Source: Kytococcus sedentarius DSM 20547 (lineage in GTDB: Bacteria > Actinomycetota > Actinomycetes > Actinomycetales > Dermatophilaceae). From it: a stretch of DNA of 64,000 nucleotides. The translations under genes were made by a program, and so were the position numbers. The DNA lies in NCBI RefSeq assembly GCF_000023925.1, contig NC_013169.1:1364001-1428000 (forward strand), read 5' to 3'. Below the pieces are notes generated by a model that searched no databases, was not told the DNA's origin, and saw only the letters and a program-made list of their open reading frames with translations. Shown piece by piece: positions 9,555 to 17,767 of this stretch (the first letter of the stretch is position 1; every line of letters begins with the position of its first letter).

Positions 9555-10514
9555 GTGACTTCAGGGGCTGATCAGGTGACGGCCAGTCGCGTCACCCCCG
9601 CGGACACCGACCGGTGGTCCACCGTGCGGGCGTACATCTCCCTGTGCAAGCCGCGCATCATCGAGCTGTTGCTCATCACCACCTTCCCGGTGATGTTCCT
9701 GGCCGAGCGCGGTGTGCCCAGCTGGTGGCTGGTGATCGCCACGCTCGTCGGCGGGACCCTCTCGGCCTCGAGCGCGAACGTCCTGAACTGCTACCTGGAC
9801 CGCGACATCGACGCGAAGATGCACCGCACCAGCAACCGGCCGCTGGTCACCGGGCAGGTCTCGCCGCGGGCGGCGCTGGTCTTCGGCACCGTGCTGGGTG
9901 TGGCCTCGGTGCTCTGGCTGGGCCTGCTGGTCAACTGGCTCTCGGCCGCGCTGTCCTTCGGGGCGATCGTGCTCTACGCGTGGTTCTACACGATCGTGCT
10001 GAAGCGGCGCACCAGCCAGAACATCGTCTGGGGCGGGCTCGCGGGCTGCATCCCGGTGCTCATCGGCTGGTCGGCGGTCACGAACTCGCTGGACTGGCCG
10101 GCGCTGGTGCTCTTCGTCTTCGTCTTCTTCTGGACGCCGCCGCACTACTGGCCGCTGTCCATGAAGTTCCGGGAGGACTACGCCAACGCCGGGGTGCCGA
10201 TGCTCCCGGTGCTGGAGAACAACATCGCCGTGGGGCGCAAGATCGTCCTCTACGCCTGGGCGACCTTCCTGACCTCCCTGGTGCTCATCCCGGTGGGCCC
10301 GATGGGGTGGATCTACACGGTGGTGGCGGTTCTCTCCGGTGGGCTGTTCGTCATGGAGTCGCACACCCTGCTGCGCGGCGCCCGGGCGGGGCTGTCCGAG
10401 GCCGAGATCAAGCCGATGCGGCTCTTCCACTACTCGATCAGCTACGTCTCGGTGCTCTTCATGGCCGTGGCGATCGACCCGCTGCTGTACTGGGCGCTCC
10501 CCGGCCTGGGCTGA
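9555..10514 (+). CDS. ctaB: Protoheme IX farnesyltransferase (heme O synthase)
   Basis: This 319-residue UbiA-family membrane enzyme attaches farnesyl to heme B, giving heme O for cytochrome oxidase. About nine hydrophobic segments are present. The prenyl-diphosphate motif N-C-Y-L-D-R-D-I-D-x-K-M-x-R-T is near residues 77-91, and the second loop motif [12 protein letters not shown] is near residue 200. GTG start at 9555 with GAGAGGA just upstream. Its partner ctaA (COX15) is normally next door but here lies 6 kb away. A diverged copy of the last 46 codons recurs at 15130-15270. Confidence 0.95.
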   Translation: MTSGADQVTASRVTPADTDRWSTVRAYISLCKPRIIELLLITTFPVMFLAERGVPSWWLVIATLVGGTLSASSANVLNCYLDRDIDAKMHRTSNRPLVTGQVSPRAALVFGTVLGVASVLWLGLLVNWLSAALSFGAIVLYAWFYTIVLKRRTSQNIVWGGLAGCIPVLIGWSAVTNSLDWPALVLFVFVFFWTPPHYWPLSMKFREDYANAGVPMLPVLENNIAVGRKIVLYAWATFLTSLVLIPVGPMGWIYTVVAVLSGGLFVMESHTLLRGARAGLSEAEIKPMRLFHYSISYVSVLFMAVAIDPLLYWALPGLG

Positions 10515-10532
10515 TCTGTCCGGCGGATCACC

Positions 10533-10567
10533 AGAGCGCCCCCACCGCTCAGCGGTGGGGGCGCTCT
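10533..10567 (+). terminator. Terminator after ctaB
   Basis: A 17-base perfect inverted repeat, AGAGCGCCCCCACCGCT against AGCGGTGGGGGCGCTCT, begins 18 bases after the ctaB stop. A close relative of this hairpin follows the second ctaB fragment at 15289-15335. Confidence 0.85.
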
Positions 10568-10923
10568 GTGTTGCCGGCGTGTGGCGAACCGGTCGCTTGC
10601 TGTTGCTGCCGTGCGGCGTCCCGGTCGGCTGGACGGCCTGGGCGCCGCACGGCCGCCGCTCCAGCAAACATCACGCCGCACGGGAAGGTTGGTGCCGCTC
10701 TCTATCGGCGTCTCCGCGACTCTGGCCAATCTATGCGGCGCAGAATGCTGCTTGGGCGGGCTCGGGGGAACCATCTGTGACGCATGGATGAGGGCGCGGG
10801 GCTTCAGAGGGGGCGGGCCATGCAGGCGGGCCGGCGTGTGCTGTGGAGGGTTCGACCGGGGACGTGTGCGGCACCCGGGTGATGGGAATCGGTGGTCAGC
10901 ACCGGCACGACTGGCCGGCGCGG
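10568..10923. other. Intergenic segment, no gene seen
   Basis: These 356 bases lie between the ctaB terminator and the truncated ctaA copy. Short open frames exist on both strands but none has a ribosome site, recognisable protein or codon bias. The segment looks like left-over DNA at the edge of the insertion. Confidence 0.5.
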
Positions 10924-11266
10924 CTCACCGGCGGACGGAGAGCACCGCCCAGGTGAGGATCCACGCCATGAGGCTGGCGCCGAGCATGTGCAGCCAGACC
11001 AGGGTCGCCGGGACGGCCAGGGCGTACTGGACGTAGCCGATGAGGCCCTGCAGCACGGTCACCCCCAGCAGCGCCCACCACACCCGACGGGTGCGCTGGC
11101 TGACCTGCGGCAGCAGGTGCAGGGCCAGGAGCATCGCGGCCAGCAGGCCGCAGAAGAGCATCACCGAGTCGGCGTGCAGCCAGGACATGGTCTTCACGTC
11201 GAAGCCATAGCGGGCCGGTTCGTCGGCGTCGCCGGAGTGGGGGCCGGAGCCGGTCACGAAGGTGCC
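10924..11266 (-). pseudogene. Truncated duplicate of the ctaA (COX15) 3' end
   Basis: On the minus strand this encodes the last roughly 110 residues of heme A synthase, ending in W-A-V-L-S-V-R-R-stop. It is identical, base for base as read, to 16733-17075 inside the intact ctaA. Homology stops abruptly at 11266, so the first two thirds of the gene are missing and the copy cannot be functional. It forms the left member of a 343-bp direct repeat that bounds 5.8 kb of accessory DNA. The lack of any substitution argues for a recent event. Confidence 0.92.
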
Positions 11267-11469
11267 TGGTGAGGTGCCATCCCCATCTGCAACGCGTGTT
11301 GTCGACCAGAGGAGGGCTGGAGCCTGCCAACTCGTCCTCCTAGCACCCCCGTTCCGGAATCAACTCAGTGGCGGCCGCACAGCGAGCCCGAGATCGATGA
11401 CCGGACAGTCACCTGGAACCACGGCACCAGCGGTTACAGGCTGACCACCGAGGCCGTGGGCGCACCCAA

Positions 11470-13116
11470 TCAGGCTTGTGCCCGACAGTCGCGGAGCGAG
11501 GCGAGGGTCGTCGGCATCGTGTTGCTCGGACCGTCCCCCACTCCGAACAGTTGCTGCAGGTCCCATACGTCGGTGCCCTGGCACCAGGCCGCAGTCGTGT
11601 AGGCCAGCGACTCTGCTGACGGTCCTTCGAGGGCGTCCGGTGGAGTCAGGCCACGGGTGCGAGACTGCCCGACACTGGGGCGAACGTCCGCACCGTCGGC
11701 ACCCACGTTGCTCGGGATGACACCGGCTGTCACGAGGTGAACGGTGCGCGGTAGCGCCTCGGGATGAGCGGACGACGCGTAGATTTCCTCCACCGTTCGA
11801 AGGGCTGCCGGCACGTAGCCCGCATCGGGGGCCGGAGCGCACACCTGAACGTCGACCCTGACACTGCGTGAGCAACTCTCGAAACCATAGGCCTGCGCCC
11901 AGCGAGCGTCCACGTCTTGAGATGGAGGCTTTGGAGTGGCGATCACGAGAGCAAGAACCGCGACAAGCCAGAGCGGGGCCAGCCACGCCCGCCCTGAAAA
12001 CCACCCGATGACAGCCCCCACCGCGGCGAAGGCCACCCCCTCGAGCACGACCACACAGACCACAGGCCAGCCCGCAGCGAACTCCCGCAGCACCACGTTC
12101 ATGGGCACGTGCCGAGCGAGGTCAGCGGCCGCCACGAGCGCCAGCACGGTGATCGGGACGAGCAGACCGACAGCGGCAACGCGTGCGGCCCGGCCGACAG
12201 TGCGGCCGACAAGCTCGGCGGGGCTGCGGGTGGAGAGTTCCTCCCACTGCGTCACTCCCGCGCGCCACCGAGCCTGGCCAGTGACTAGTCCTGCCACGGC
12301 AGCGGTCCCCATGAAGATGAAGTGCGCCGAGGGGATGTCTTTGGCAAGCAGAAGCCGAGGGCTCCCTCCCCAGAACGGCAGACTTGCCATCTCGGTCCAG
12401 ATGACAGAAAGAGAAACAACTGCCATCAGTGGAGTGGTCAGCGCCACTCCGCCCAACCCTGACCGGGGGCCGGAGTCTGCGGATTCTGCCCGTGAGCCGC
12501 GAGACGCCCGCTCCGCCCTTGGGCGCCGAAGAGTCACACCGGTCAGGTAGGAGCCAGCCCCCAAGGCCCACACGAGCCCGCAGGTAAGCAGGCTCAGGTT
12601 GGGCTCACCGGTGGACTCGAGATGCAGCGTGCCCGGAGCTCGAAGGGCACCGAGAATCCCGTCGCTCAGGGTGGGCTCTAGCGGCCAGCCGAAGAACATC
12701 GACGCGAGGGCCACAACAGTGGGGAGCACCCAGATGGCAGGTCGCGGCACCACGGTCAGGCTCAACAGTCCCCAACCCATGAGGGCCGCAGTGTTGCGCC
12801 ACGCGGCGAGCGCCTGAGGGTCACCAGGGAAGGTGAGCACCGACAACGCGCCGGTCAGAGCCAGCGTGATCGCCACCAGGGCGCCTCGACGGGCAAGGAG
12901 CGATCGCGGTGCGATTCGGTCGAGATCGTGCTCGTTGACGAAGGCGAAGAGCAGGGGCAGAGACATGGCCACGGAGATCCACAGGGGTCCCACATCGATC
13001 GATCCGCCAAGGCTGGCCGCGGCGACCAGCGCCGCCATGACACCGGTGGCGATGACAGCGGCGACGGCACAGCGAGGCAGCTCCTGGTGCCTGGCCCAGA
13101 GCAGCCAGCCTTTCAC
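11470..13116 (-). CDS. Multi-spanning membrane protein, putative ABC transporter permease
   Basis: This 548-residue protein starts at GTG 13116, overlapping the stop of the upstream ABC ATPase by GTGA, so the two are co-translated and probably form one transporter. Roughly ten or more hydrophobic segments occupy residues 15-400. The C-terminal part (about 405-548) is hydrophilic with several cysteines and looks extracytoplasmic, with LARHVPMNVVLREFAAGWPVV just before the last helices. I do not recognise a named family, and the substrate is unknown. The next gene upstream encodes a tiny secreted protein, a plausible cargo or partner. It lies inside the DNA bounded by the ctaA repeat. Confidence 0.75.
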   Translation of the reverse strand: MKGWLLWARHQELPRCAVAAVIATGVMAALVAAASLGGSIDVGPLWISVAMSLPLLFAFVNEHDLDRIAPRSLLARRGALVAITLALTGALSVLTFPGDPQALAAWRNTAALMGWGLLSLTVVPRPAIWVLPTVVALASMFFGWPLEPTLSDGILGALRAPGTLHLESTGEPNLSLLTCGLVWALGAGSYLTGVTLRRPRAERASRGSRAESADSGPRSGLGGVALTTPLMAVVSLSVIWTEMASLPFWGGSPRLLLAKDIPSAHFIFMGTAAVAGLVTGQARWRAGVTQWEELSTRSPAELVGRTVGRAARVAAVGLLVPITVLALVAAADLARHVPMNVVLREFAAGWPVVCVVVLEGVAFAAVGAVIGWFSGRAWLAPLWLVAVLALVIATPKPPSQDVDARWAQAYGFESCSRSVRVDVQVCAPAPDAGYVPAALRTVEEIYASSAHPEALPRTVHLVTAGVIPSNVGADGADVRPSVGQSRTRGLTPPDALEGPSAESLAYTTAAWCQGTDVWDLQQLFGVGDGPSNTMPTTLASLRDCRAQA

Positions 13117-13817
13117 TGCGCAACCAGTTCGAGGTAGGCGGCGCGCACAGTCGAGAGCTCCCGGGTGGGGCTGAACCTGTCGAATGTCCCGTCGAAGACG
13201 AACGAGCCCTGGTTCATGACTGTGATGGTGTCCGCGTGGTCGAGGACGTCCTCGACGATGTGTGTCGAGATGACGACGATCGCATTTTGCGAGACCTGGT
13301 GCAGCAGCTCGTTGAGAGAGTCCCGCTGCGCCATGTCGAGGCCGGCTGTTGGCTCGTCGAGCACGATGAGCTCGGGACTGGCGACCAGCGCCGAGGCGAC
13401 CCCGACTCTTCGACGCATCCCCCCTGACAGTGCCCTGATGCGATCGTCGGCACGCGTCTCGAGGTCCACGAGTCTCAACAGACGGTCGACCTCCGAGGTG
13501 GTGGCCTGATCGTCCAAACGCTTGAGCCAACACATGTAGGCCAAGTGCTCTCGCACCGTGAACCGCGATCGGCGAAGGTTGTCCTGCGGCAGGAAGCCCA
13601 CGCGCTCCCGAACCTGACGAACCGGTGCACCACCCAGCATGATGCTGCCCCCATCGAGGGGCTGCAAGGTCACGACGGCACGCATCAGGGACGTCTTGCC
13701 GGCGCCGTTTGCCCCGAGCAGCCCATGCAGGCCGTAGCCTCGCCGCCACGAGACCTCCTCGACGGCGGTCCGCTTGCCATAGTGAATCGTGGCCCGTTCC
13801 ACCTCGAGCTCAGTCAC
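13113..13817 (-). CDS. ABC transporter ATP-binding protein
   Basis: This 234-residue ATPase has Walker A GANGAGKTS (about residues 34-42), a Q-loop (FLPQDN), the signature ALSGGMRRRVG, Walker B with L-I-V-L-D-E-P-T-A-G-L-D and an H-loop ISTHIVED. These match the efflux-type (DRA/NatA-like) subfamily paired with integral-membrane permeases. GTG start at 13817. It is translationally coupled to the membrane protein that follows. Export of a peptide or self-protection is inferred from context only. Confidence 0.9.
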   Translation of the reverse strand: MTELEVERATIHYGKRTAVEEVSWRRGYGLHGLLGANGAGKTSLMRAVVTLQPLDGGSIMLGGAPVRQVRERVGFLPQDNLRRSRFTVREHLAYMCWLKRLDDQATTSEVDRLLRLVDLETRADDRIRALSGGMRRRVGVASALVASPELIVLDEPTAGLDMAQRDSLNELLHQVSQNAIVVISTHIVEDVLDHADTITVMNQGSFVFDGTFDRFSPTRELSTVRAAYLELVAQ

Positions 13818-13849
13818 TCACATCACTCCCGTGTGTCACATGCGAAGAA

Positions 13850-14038
13850 TCAGTCGAGGTGGATGCGGAACTGACCACTGCCGCTCTTGCAGGTACCGGT
13901 CACATCGCGGCGGTCGATCGAGTAGCTGCAATTCGACGGTGCGGCATGAGTGGCAGGCGTGGCCACCATCAGCGGCGCTCCGATCACCGCAACGGCTGCT
14001 GCAGGCGCAAGCAGCTTCTTGAAGAAGGTGAATGTCAT
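13850..14038 (-). CDS. Small secreted protein with two cysteines
   Basis: This 62-residue protein has a clear signal peptide: the basic start MTFTFFKK, a hydrophobic core AAVAVIGAPLMVA, and an A-x-A type cleavage site (T-H-A-A) near residue 33. The mature part is only about 30 residues (P-S-N-C-S-Y-S-I-D through G-T-C-K-S-G-S-G-Q-F-R-I-H-L-D) with two Cys that could form one disulphide. GAGGAG precedes the ATG, and a minus-strand TAGGGT-type -10 (14087-14092, TACCCT as read) lies about 50 bases upstream. The ABC genes follow 32 bases downstream. No family is recognised; a bacteriocin-like or signalling role is possible but unproven. Confidence 0.7.
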   Translation of the reverse strand: MTFTFFKKLLAPAAAVAVIGAPLMVATPATHAAPSNCSYSIDRRDVTGTCKSGSGQFRIHLD

Positions 14039-14227
14039 TGTCTTCTCCTCATGGGATGAGCCCCCCCAGTTGGAAGCTCGCGGAGGAGGGTAGCAGCCAA
14101 TAGGGCTCTTCGGAGTTTGGCATGCGGAGGGCTGGGGCGGGTTCGGTCAGGGTGGTGGGTGCAGGGGTCGAGGTCCCGGGCATGATCTGAGGACTTTTGC
14201 TCCCTCGGATCGCCAAGGGCCTCGACT

Positions 14228-15129
14228 ATGCCTGAGCCTACTTCCCCGTGCCCTGCTTCCTCGTGTGTCGACTGTCAGACCTGGCTGGGGCTGCCCGGTA
14301 TGAAGGTCACGAAGGTCGCTGACTCGGGCACAGCAGGGCTGGTGGTGAACATTGAGTCCGTGCGGGAGCCTGCCGGGTGCCCGCACTGTGGGGGTGATGG
14401 TGACCGCTCACGGCCTTGTCCAGGTGGTGTTGGTACGCGCCCTCCTTCGGTCGGCCGGTGCAGCCGGTGTGGTCCAAGTGGCGACACGTGTGCCGCGAGG
14501 ACCTGTGCCCGGGTGGGAGCCTCACCGAGCAGGACCCGGCTGTGGCCCCGTCCATGGGCGGGTTGACGGCTCGGGCAGTGGTCTGGGCCGTGGGCGAGTT
14601 GCGCGGCAGGCATGCGTCGACCGGGGTCTGGCCCGCCGGCTGGGGGTGGACTGGCACACCCTGTGCAAAGCGGTGTGCGCCCGCTTGGAGGACCTGGAGG
14701 CCGACCCAGCCAGGTTCGAGGGGGTGACGATGCTCGGGGTCGATCAGCACGTCTGGCGCGACGTTGACCCCTGCACGCGAGGCCCGCGGATGCTGACCGG
14801 GATGGTCGACCTGTCCCGGGACCAGGGCCACCGGACCCGTGCCCGGCTGCTGGACCTCGTCCCGGGCCGTTCCGGGGCCGTTTACGGGGCGTGACTGAGT
14901 GATCGGGACAGGGTTCGGCGACGGGTGCAGGTCGCCACCCTGGACCCCTTCCACGGGTACAAGAACGTGATCGATGAACCTCGCAGATGCGGCCGTGGTC
15001 GTGGATGCCTTCCACGTGGGGAAGCTCGCTACCGCGTGCGTGGACGATGTCCGTCGCCGGGTCCAGCTGGACACCACCGGCCGCCGCGGCCACAAGGACG
15101 ACCCGTTGTACGGGATCAGGACCCTGCTG
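14228..15129 (+). pseudogene. Decayed ISL3-family transposase
   Basis: Pieces of one ISL3-type transposase appear in order but in changing frames. The N-terminal zinc-finger part begins at 14228 and includes E-P-A-G-C-P-H-C-G. A second frame (from about 14416) encodes FGRPVQPVWSKWRH and an Arg-rich helix. A third (about 14640-14894) encodes RFEGVTMLGVDQHVW and T-G-M-V-D-L-S-R with L-L-D-L-V-P-G-R-S-G, ending at a TGA. Then VATLDPFHGYKN follows, and finally in another frame V-V-D-A-F-H-V-G-K-L to DPLYGIR. At least three frameshifts and a stop inactivate it. It then fuses in frame to a ctaB 3' end at 15130. Terminal inverted repeats were not identified. Confidence 0.85.
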
Positions 15130-15270
15130 GGCGGTGCGCGGGACGGTCTCAGCGAGGCCGAGATCAAGCCGATGCGGCTCTTCCACTACTCGATCAGCCA
15201 CGTGTCGGTGCTGTTCATGGCCGTGGCGATCGACCCAATCTTCCACTGGTCGCTGCCCGGCCTGGGCTGA
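15130..15270 (+). pseudogene. Diverged 3' fragment of a second ctaB
   Basis: The final 46 codons of a heme O synthase are repeated here ([17 protein letters not shown] ... L-P-G-L-G-stop). By eye the DNA is only about 85-90% identical to the intact ctaB, unlike the perfect ctaA repeat, so it probably came from a related strain. The junction with the transposase falls at ACCCTGCTG (15121-15129), a 9-base match to ctaB 10365-10373, which suggests a microhomology join. Confidence 0.85.
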
Positions 15271-15288
15271 TCGACCGGAACGGCGGGA

Positions 15289-15335
15289 GCAGGGGAGCGC
15301 CCCCACCGACTAGCGCGGTGGGGGCGCTCCCCTGC
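15289..15335 (+). terminator. Terminator after the ctaB fragment
   Basis: A 20-base perfect stem (15289-15308 with 15316-15335) and a 7-base loop. Its core GCGCCCCCACCG is shared with the terminator at 10533-10567, so the hairpin travelled with the duplicated ctaB end. Confidence 0.8.
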
Positions 15336-15378
15336 TGAGGGCGTGCTGGTCCCGCTCAGGGGGCCAGCCAGGAGGCGC

Positions 15379-15825
15379 TCAATTCGTGAGGCGCACGTCG
15401 CGCACGAAGGCGATGCCGCCTGTGCGACAGGACTGAGGGATGTCGAACTCCGAGGCCGTGGAGACCAGGCCGGCCCCAGCCTCGATGCCCTCCCCGTCCT
15501 GCACGGTCTTGCCCTCCACTGAGACGCCGGGGACCGAGCCATCGCTCACCTCTGTCCCCTGCGGCCAGATGATGGCCGTCCGCAGGTCCTCCGGCTCGAC
15601 CCCGGGGTCAAGTGATTCGAGGGATGGCTCAACCACCCAGCAGCCGTCCTCCGGCAGGTAGCGGAGCGTCCCCGCGAGATGGGCTTCGCCGGTCCTCGAA
15701 TCGTCATCGGCCACCCAGAGCGTGGTGCCGCTCTCGGTAACGGTTCCAGGGGGGGAGCTGCTGCACCCGGCGAGCCCGATGGCTGTCCCCATGAGGACCC
15801 AACTCGTCTTAGCCGACCAAGACAT
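15379..15825 (-). CDS. Putative lipoprotein
   Basis: This 148-residue protein has a lipobox: a hydrophobic stretch followed by L-A-G-C with Cys at residue 20, then S-S-S-P-P-G. It should be exported and lipid-anchored. The mature region is acidic, with two further Cys (C-W-V-V and Q-S-C-R) that may pair. No domain is recognised. Its ATG overlaps the 3' end of the upstream protease-like fragment by 17 bases, so they may be co-transcribed. The function is unknown; it lies inside the repeat-bounded DNA. Confidence 0.65.
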   Translation of the reverse strand: MSWSAKTSWVLMGTAIGLAGCSSSPPGTVTESGTTLWVADDDSRTGEAHLAGTLRYLPEDGCWVVEPSLESLDPGVEPEDLRTAIIWPQGTEVSDGSVPGVSVEGKTVQDGEGIEAGAGLVSTASEFDIPQSCRTGGIAFVRDVRLTN

Positions 15826-16597
15826 ATGCGTTCCAGTTCTTGGTGACCCGGTTGAGAAAAGTGAACAGGGACCGCTCCTGAGTGAATGCAGACGTGCACT
15901 TCAGGGTATTGCTCCCTGACCACTCGAGCCGGCCTCCCCCATTGATGGATTCCTCGCCACCCTTTGCGTCAGGGTCGAAGTGGACTGTGATCTGACCGTC
16001 CACCTGGCTCTTGACCCGCCGCGTCTTGGCTGAAGCGTCGGACGGTGCAGCCGCAGCCACGAATACTTCGGTCCGTCCGCTGATGGCGTCGACGCGTGCC
16101 ACCGTCTCCGCTCCGAATTGCTGCTCGACCACTTCGGCGCCGTCACGCGCCGCCTGGACGCGTGCCTCATGGTTGAGCGGGAGGCCTCCTTGGAGCTTCG
16201 CGGTGGTGCCGGTGGGGAACTGGGCAGGGCCCGTCGGCGCCGCACCGGTGAATCCCACCCAGACTGAACGGTCAGGAACTGAAAGGGTGGAACCCGTGAA
16301 AGCTTGAGGGTCCCTAGCTGCCAGCTTGTCAATCTCAGCTTGCACGGACTTCTGCCACTCGAGGTCCGCCTTGACGGAAGCCACACTGCGGCCTTCCTGC
16401 TCAGCAATGGTGGCAGCATCCGCTGCATCGGCTGCCGCTGAGTCAGTCGCGGAGGTCGGCGCAGACCCATCGCTCTGAGTTGCGGCCGCCAAGGGGGCTG
16501 ATTGCTCTACTGAGACTGAGGAAGCTGATGGGGGGGAGGTCATGGGGCCGGCCAGCAGTCCGGCCGCAAGAAAGCCGGAGGAGAGCATGGAGAGCAT
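15809..16597 (-). pseudogene. Secreted S1-family protease, propeptide only (catalytic domain missing)
   Basis: These 262 residues resemble the N-terminal half of actinobacterial chymotrypsin-like secreted proteases: signal peptide, an Ala-rich linker, helical propeptide (A-T-I-A-E-Q-E-G-R-S and L-E-W-Q-K-S-V), beta-rich pro-domain, and then the usual entry to the mature enzyme, G-G-G-R-L-E-W-S-G-S-N-T-L-K-C-T-S-A-F-T. In active members a catalytic T-A-G-H-C follows soon after. Here the frame runs instead into LFTFLNRVTKNWNAYVLVG and stops, so the catalytic triad is absent. It is probably a truncated gene; a stand-alone inhibitor or chaperone role is less likely. Confidence 0.6.
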
Positions 16598-16732
16598 GGC
16601 TATTCCATTCTCGATGTGGCCCGGAACAGATCCGGATGTTCGAGTGTAGCAACATGCTGCGTGAACACATCATGAACGCCAGGTGAACACTTGTGCGCCT
16701 CCCGGCGATCTTGAAGTTTCCCGGACGGTTTC

Positions 16733-17075
16733 CTCACCGGCGGACGGAGAGCACCGCCCAGGTGAGGATCCACGCCATGAGGCTGGCGCCGAGCATGTGC
16801 AGCCAGACCAGGGTCGCCGGGACGGCCAGGGCGTACTGGACGTAGCCGATGAGGCCCTGCAGCACGGTCACCCCCAGCAGCGCCCACCACACCCGACGGG
16901 TGCGCTGGCTGACCTGCGGCAGCAGGTGCAGGGCCAGGAGCATCGCGGCCAGCAGGCCGCAGAAGAGCATCACCGAGTCGGCGTGCAGCCAGGACATGGT
17001 CTTCACGTCGAAGCCATAGCGGGCCGGTTCGTCGGCGTCGCCGGAGTGGGGGCCGGAGCCGGTCACGAAGGTGCC
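16733..17075. repeat. 343-bp direct repeat, right copy (ctaA 3' end)
   Basis: Identical as read to 10924-11266 with a constant offset of 5,809 bases. It lies inside the intact ctaA and starts at its stop codon. The two copies have the same orientation, so recombination between them would remove 5,809 bases. Confidence 0.92.
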
Positions 17076-17696
17076 CAGCAGCATCACGACGAACCCCAGC
17101 CCGGCGGTCAGGAAGGCCACGACGTTCACCGGGCGGGGGAGCGGCTCGGGGGTGACCTCGTCGACATCGCGGTCGAACCACAGGGCCGCCGCGGCCGCCG
17201 AGATGAGCACCATCGACACCAGCAGGTGGGCGCTCACGGTGACCGGGTGGAGGCTGGTGAGCACCGTGATCCCGCCGAGGACCGCCTGCACGACGACACC
17301 GGCCAGTACGATCCATGTCCACGGCAGGATGCGCGACTGGCGGCGCCCGCCCCGGCCGATGACCGCCAGGACCGTGAGCAGAGCGACGATCCCCACCAGC
17401 CCGGTCAGGGTGCGGTTGCCGAACTCGATGTAGGGGTGCCACCCGTCGGCCGGCGTCACCACGGGCGTGATCGAGCCCTCGTGGCACTCGGGCCACCGCG
17501 GGCAGCCCAGGCCGCTGGCGGTCAGGCGCACCAGGCCGCCGGTCAGGACGATGCCGATCTCCACGGCGAGGTTCAGCCAGAGCAGGGGCCGCACCATCGT
17601 GCCGAGCCAGCTCCAGAGCCGGCTGGGGAGACCTCCGCCGGAGGACGGGGGAGAGGCCGGGGCGGGACGGGAGGAAGTGGTGGAGGGGGTGCTCAC
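16734..17696 (-). CDS. ctaA: Heme A synthase (COX15/CtaA)
   Basis: This 320-residue membrane protein oxidises the C8 methyl of heme O to give heme A. It has about eight hydrophobic helices, conserved G-G-L-V-R-L-T-A-S-G-L-G-C-P-R-W-P, an extracellular Cys pair region, and histidines in helices such as H-P-V-T-V-S-A-H and S-W-L-H-A-D. The GTG at 17696 is chosen (V-S-T-P-S-T-T): it lies 8 bases after a TAGGAT -10, has no Shine-Dalgarno, and suits a leaderless start. The last third is duplicated at 10924-11266. Confidence 0.93.
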   Translation of the reverse strand: MSTPSTTSSRPAPASPPSSGGGLPSRLWSWLGTMVRPLLWLNLAVEIGIVLTGGLVRLTASGLGCPRWPECHEGSITPVVTPADGWHPYIEFGNRTLTGLVGIVALLTVLAVIGRGGRRQSRILPWTWIVLAGVVVQAVLGGITVLTSLHPVTVSAHLLVSMVLISAAAAALWFDRDVDEVTPEPLPRPVNVVAFLTAGLGFVVMLLGTFVTGSGPHSGDADEPARYGFDVKTMSWLHADSVMLFCGLLAAMLLALHLLPQVSQRTRRVWWALLGVTVLQGLIGYVQYALAVPATLVWLHMLGASLMAWILTWAVLSVRR

Positions 17697-17704
17697 GGGG
17701 GCAA

Positions 17705-17710
17705 ATCCTA
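17705..17710 (-). promoter_or_regulatory. -10 box of a leaderless ctaA promoter
   Basis: Minus-strand TAGGAT ends 8 bases before the ctaA GTG, with only Ts and Cs between. No -35 is obvious. Confidence 0.5.
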
Positions 17711-17767
17711 CGCGCCGTCGTGGACCGGTCGGTGGGGCCCGCCCCACGATCCGACCCGCCGCTCACC

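Noticed and set aside
10581-11036. Plus-strand reading frame after ctaB
   Set aside because: No ribosome site, no recognisable product, and it runs into the antisense of the truncated ctaA copy.
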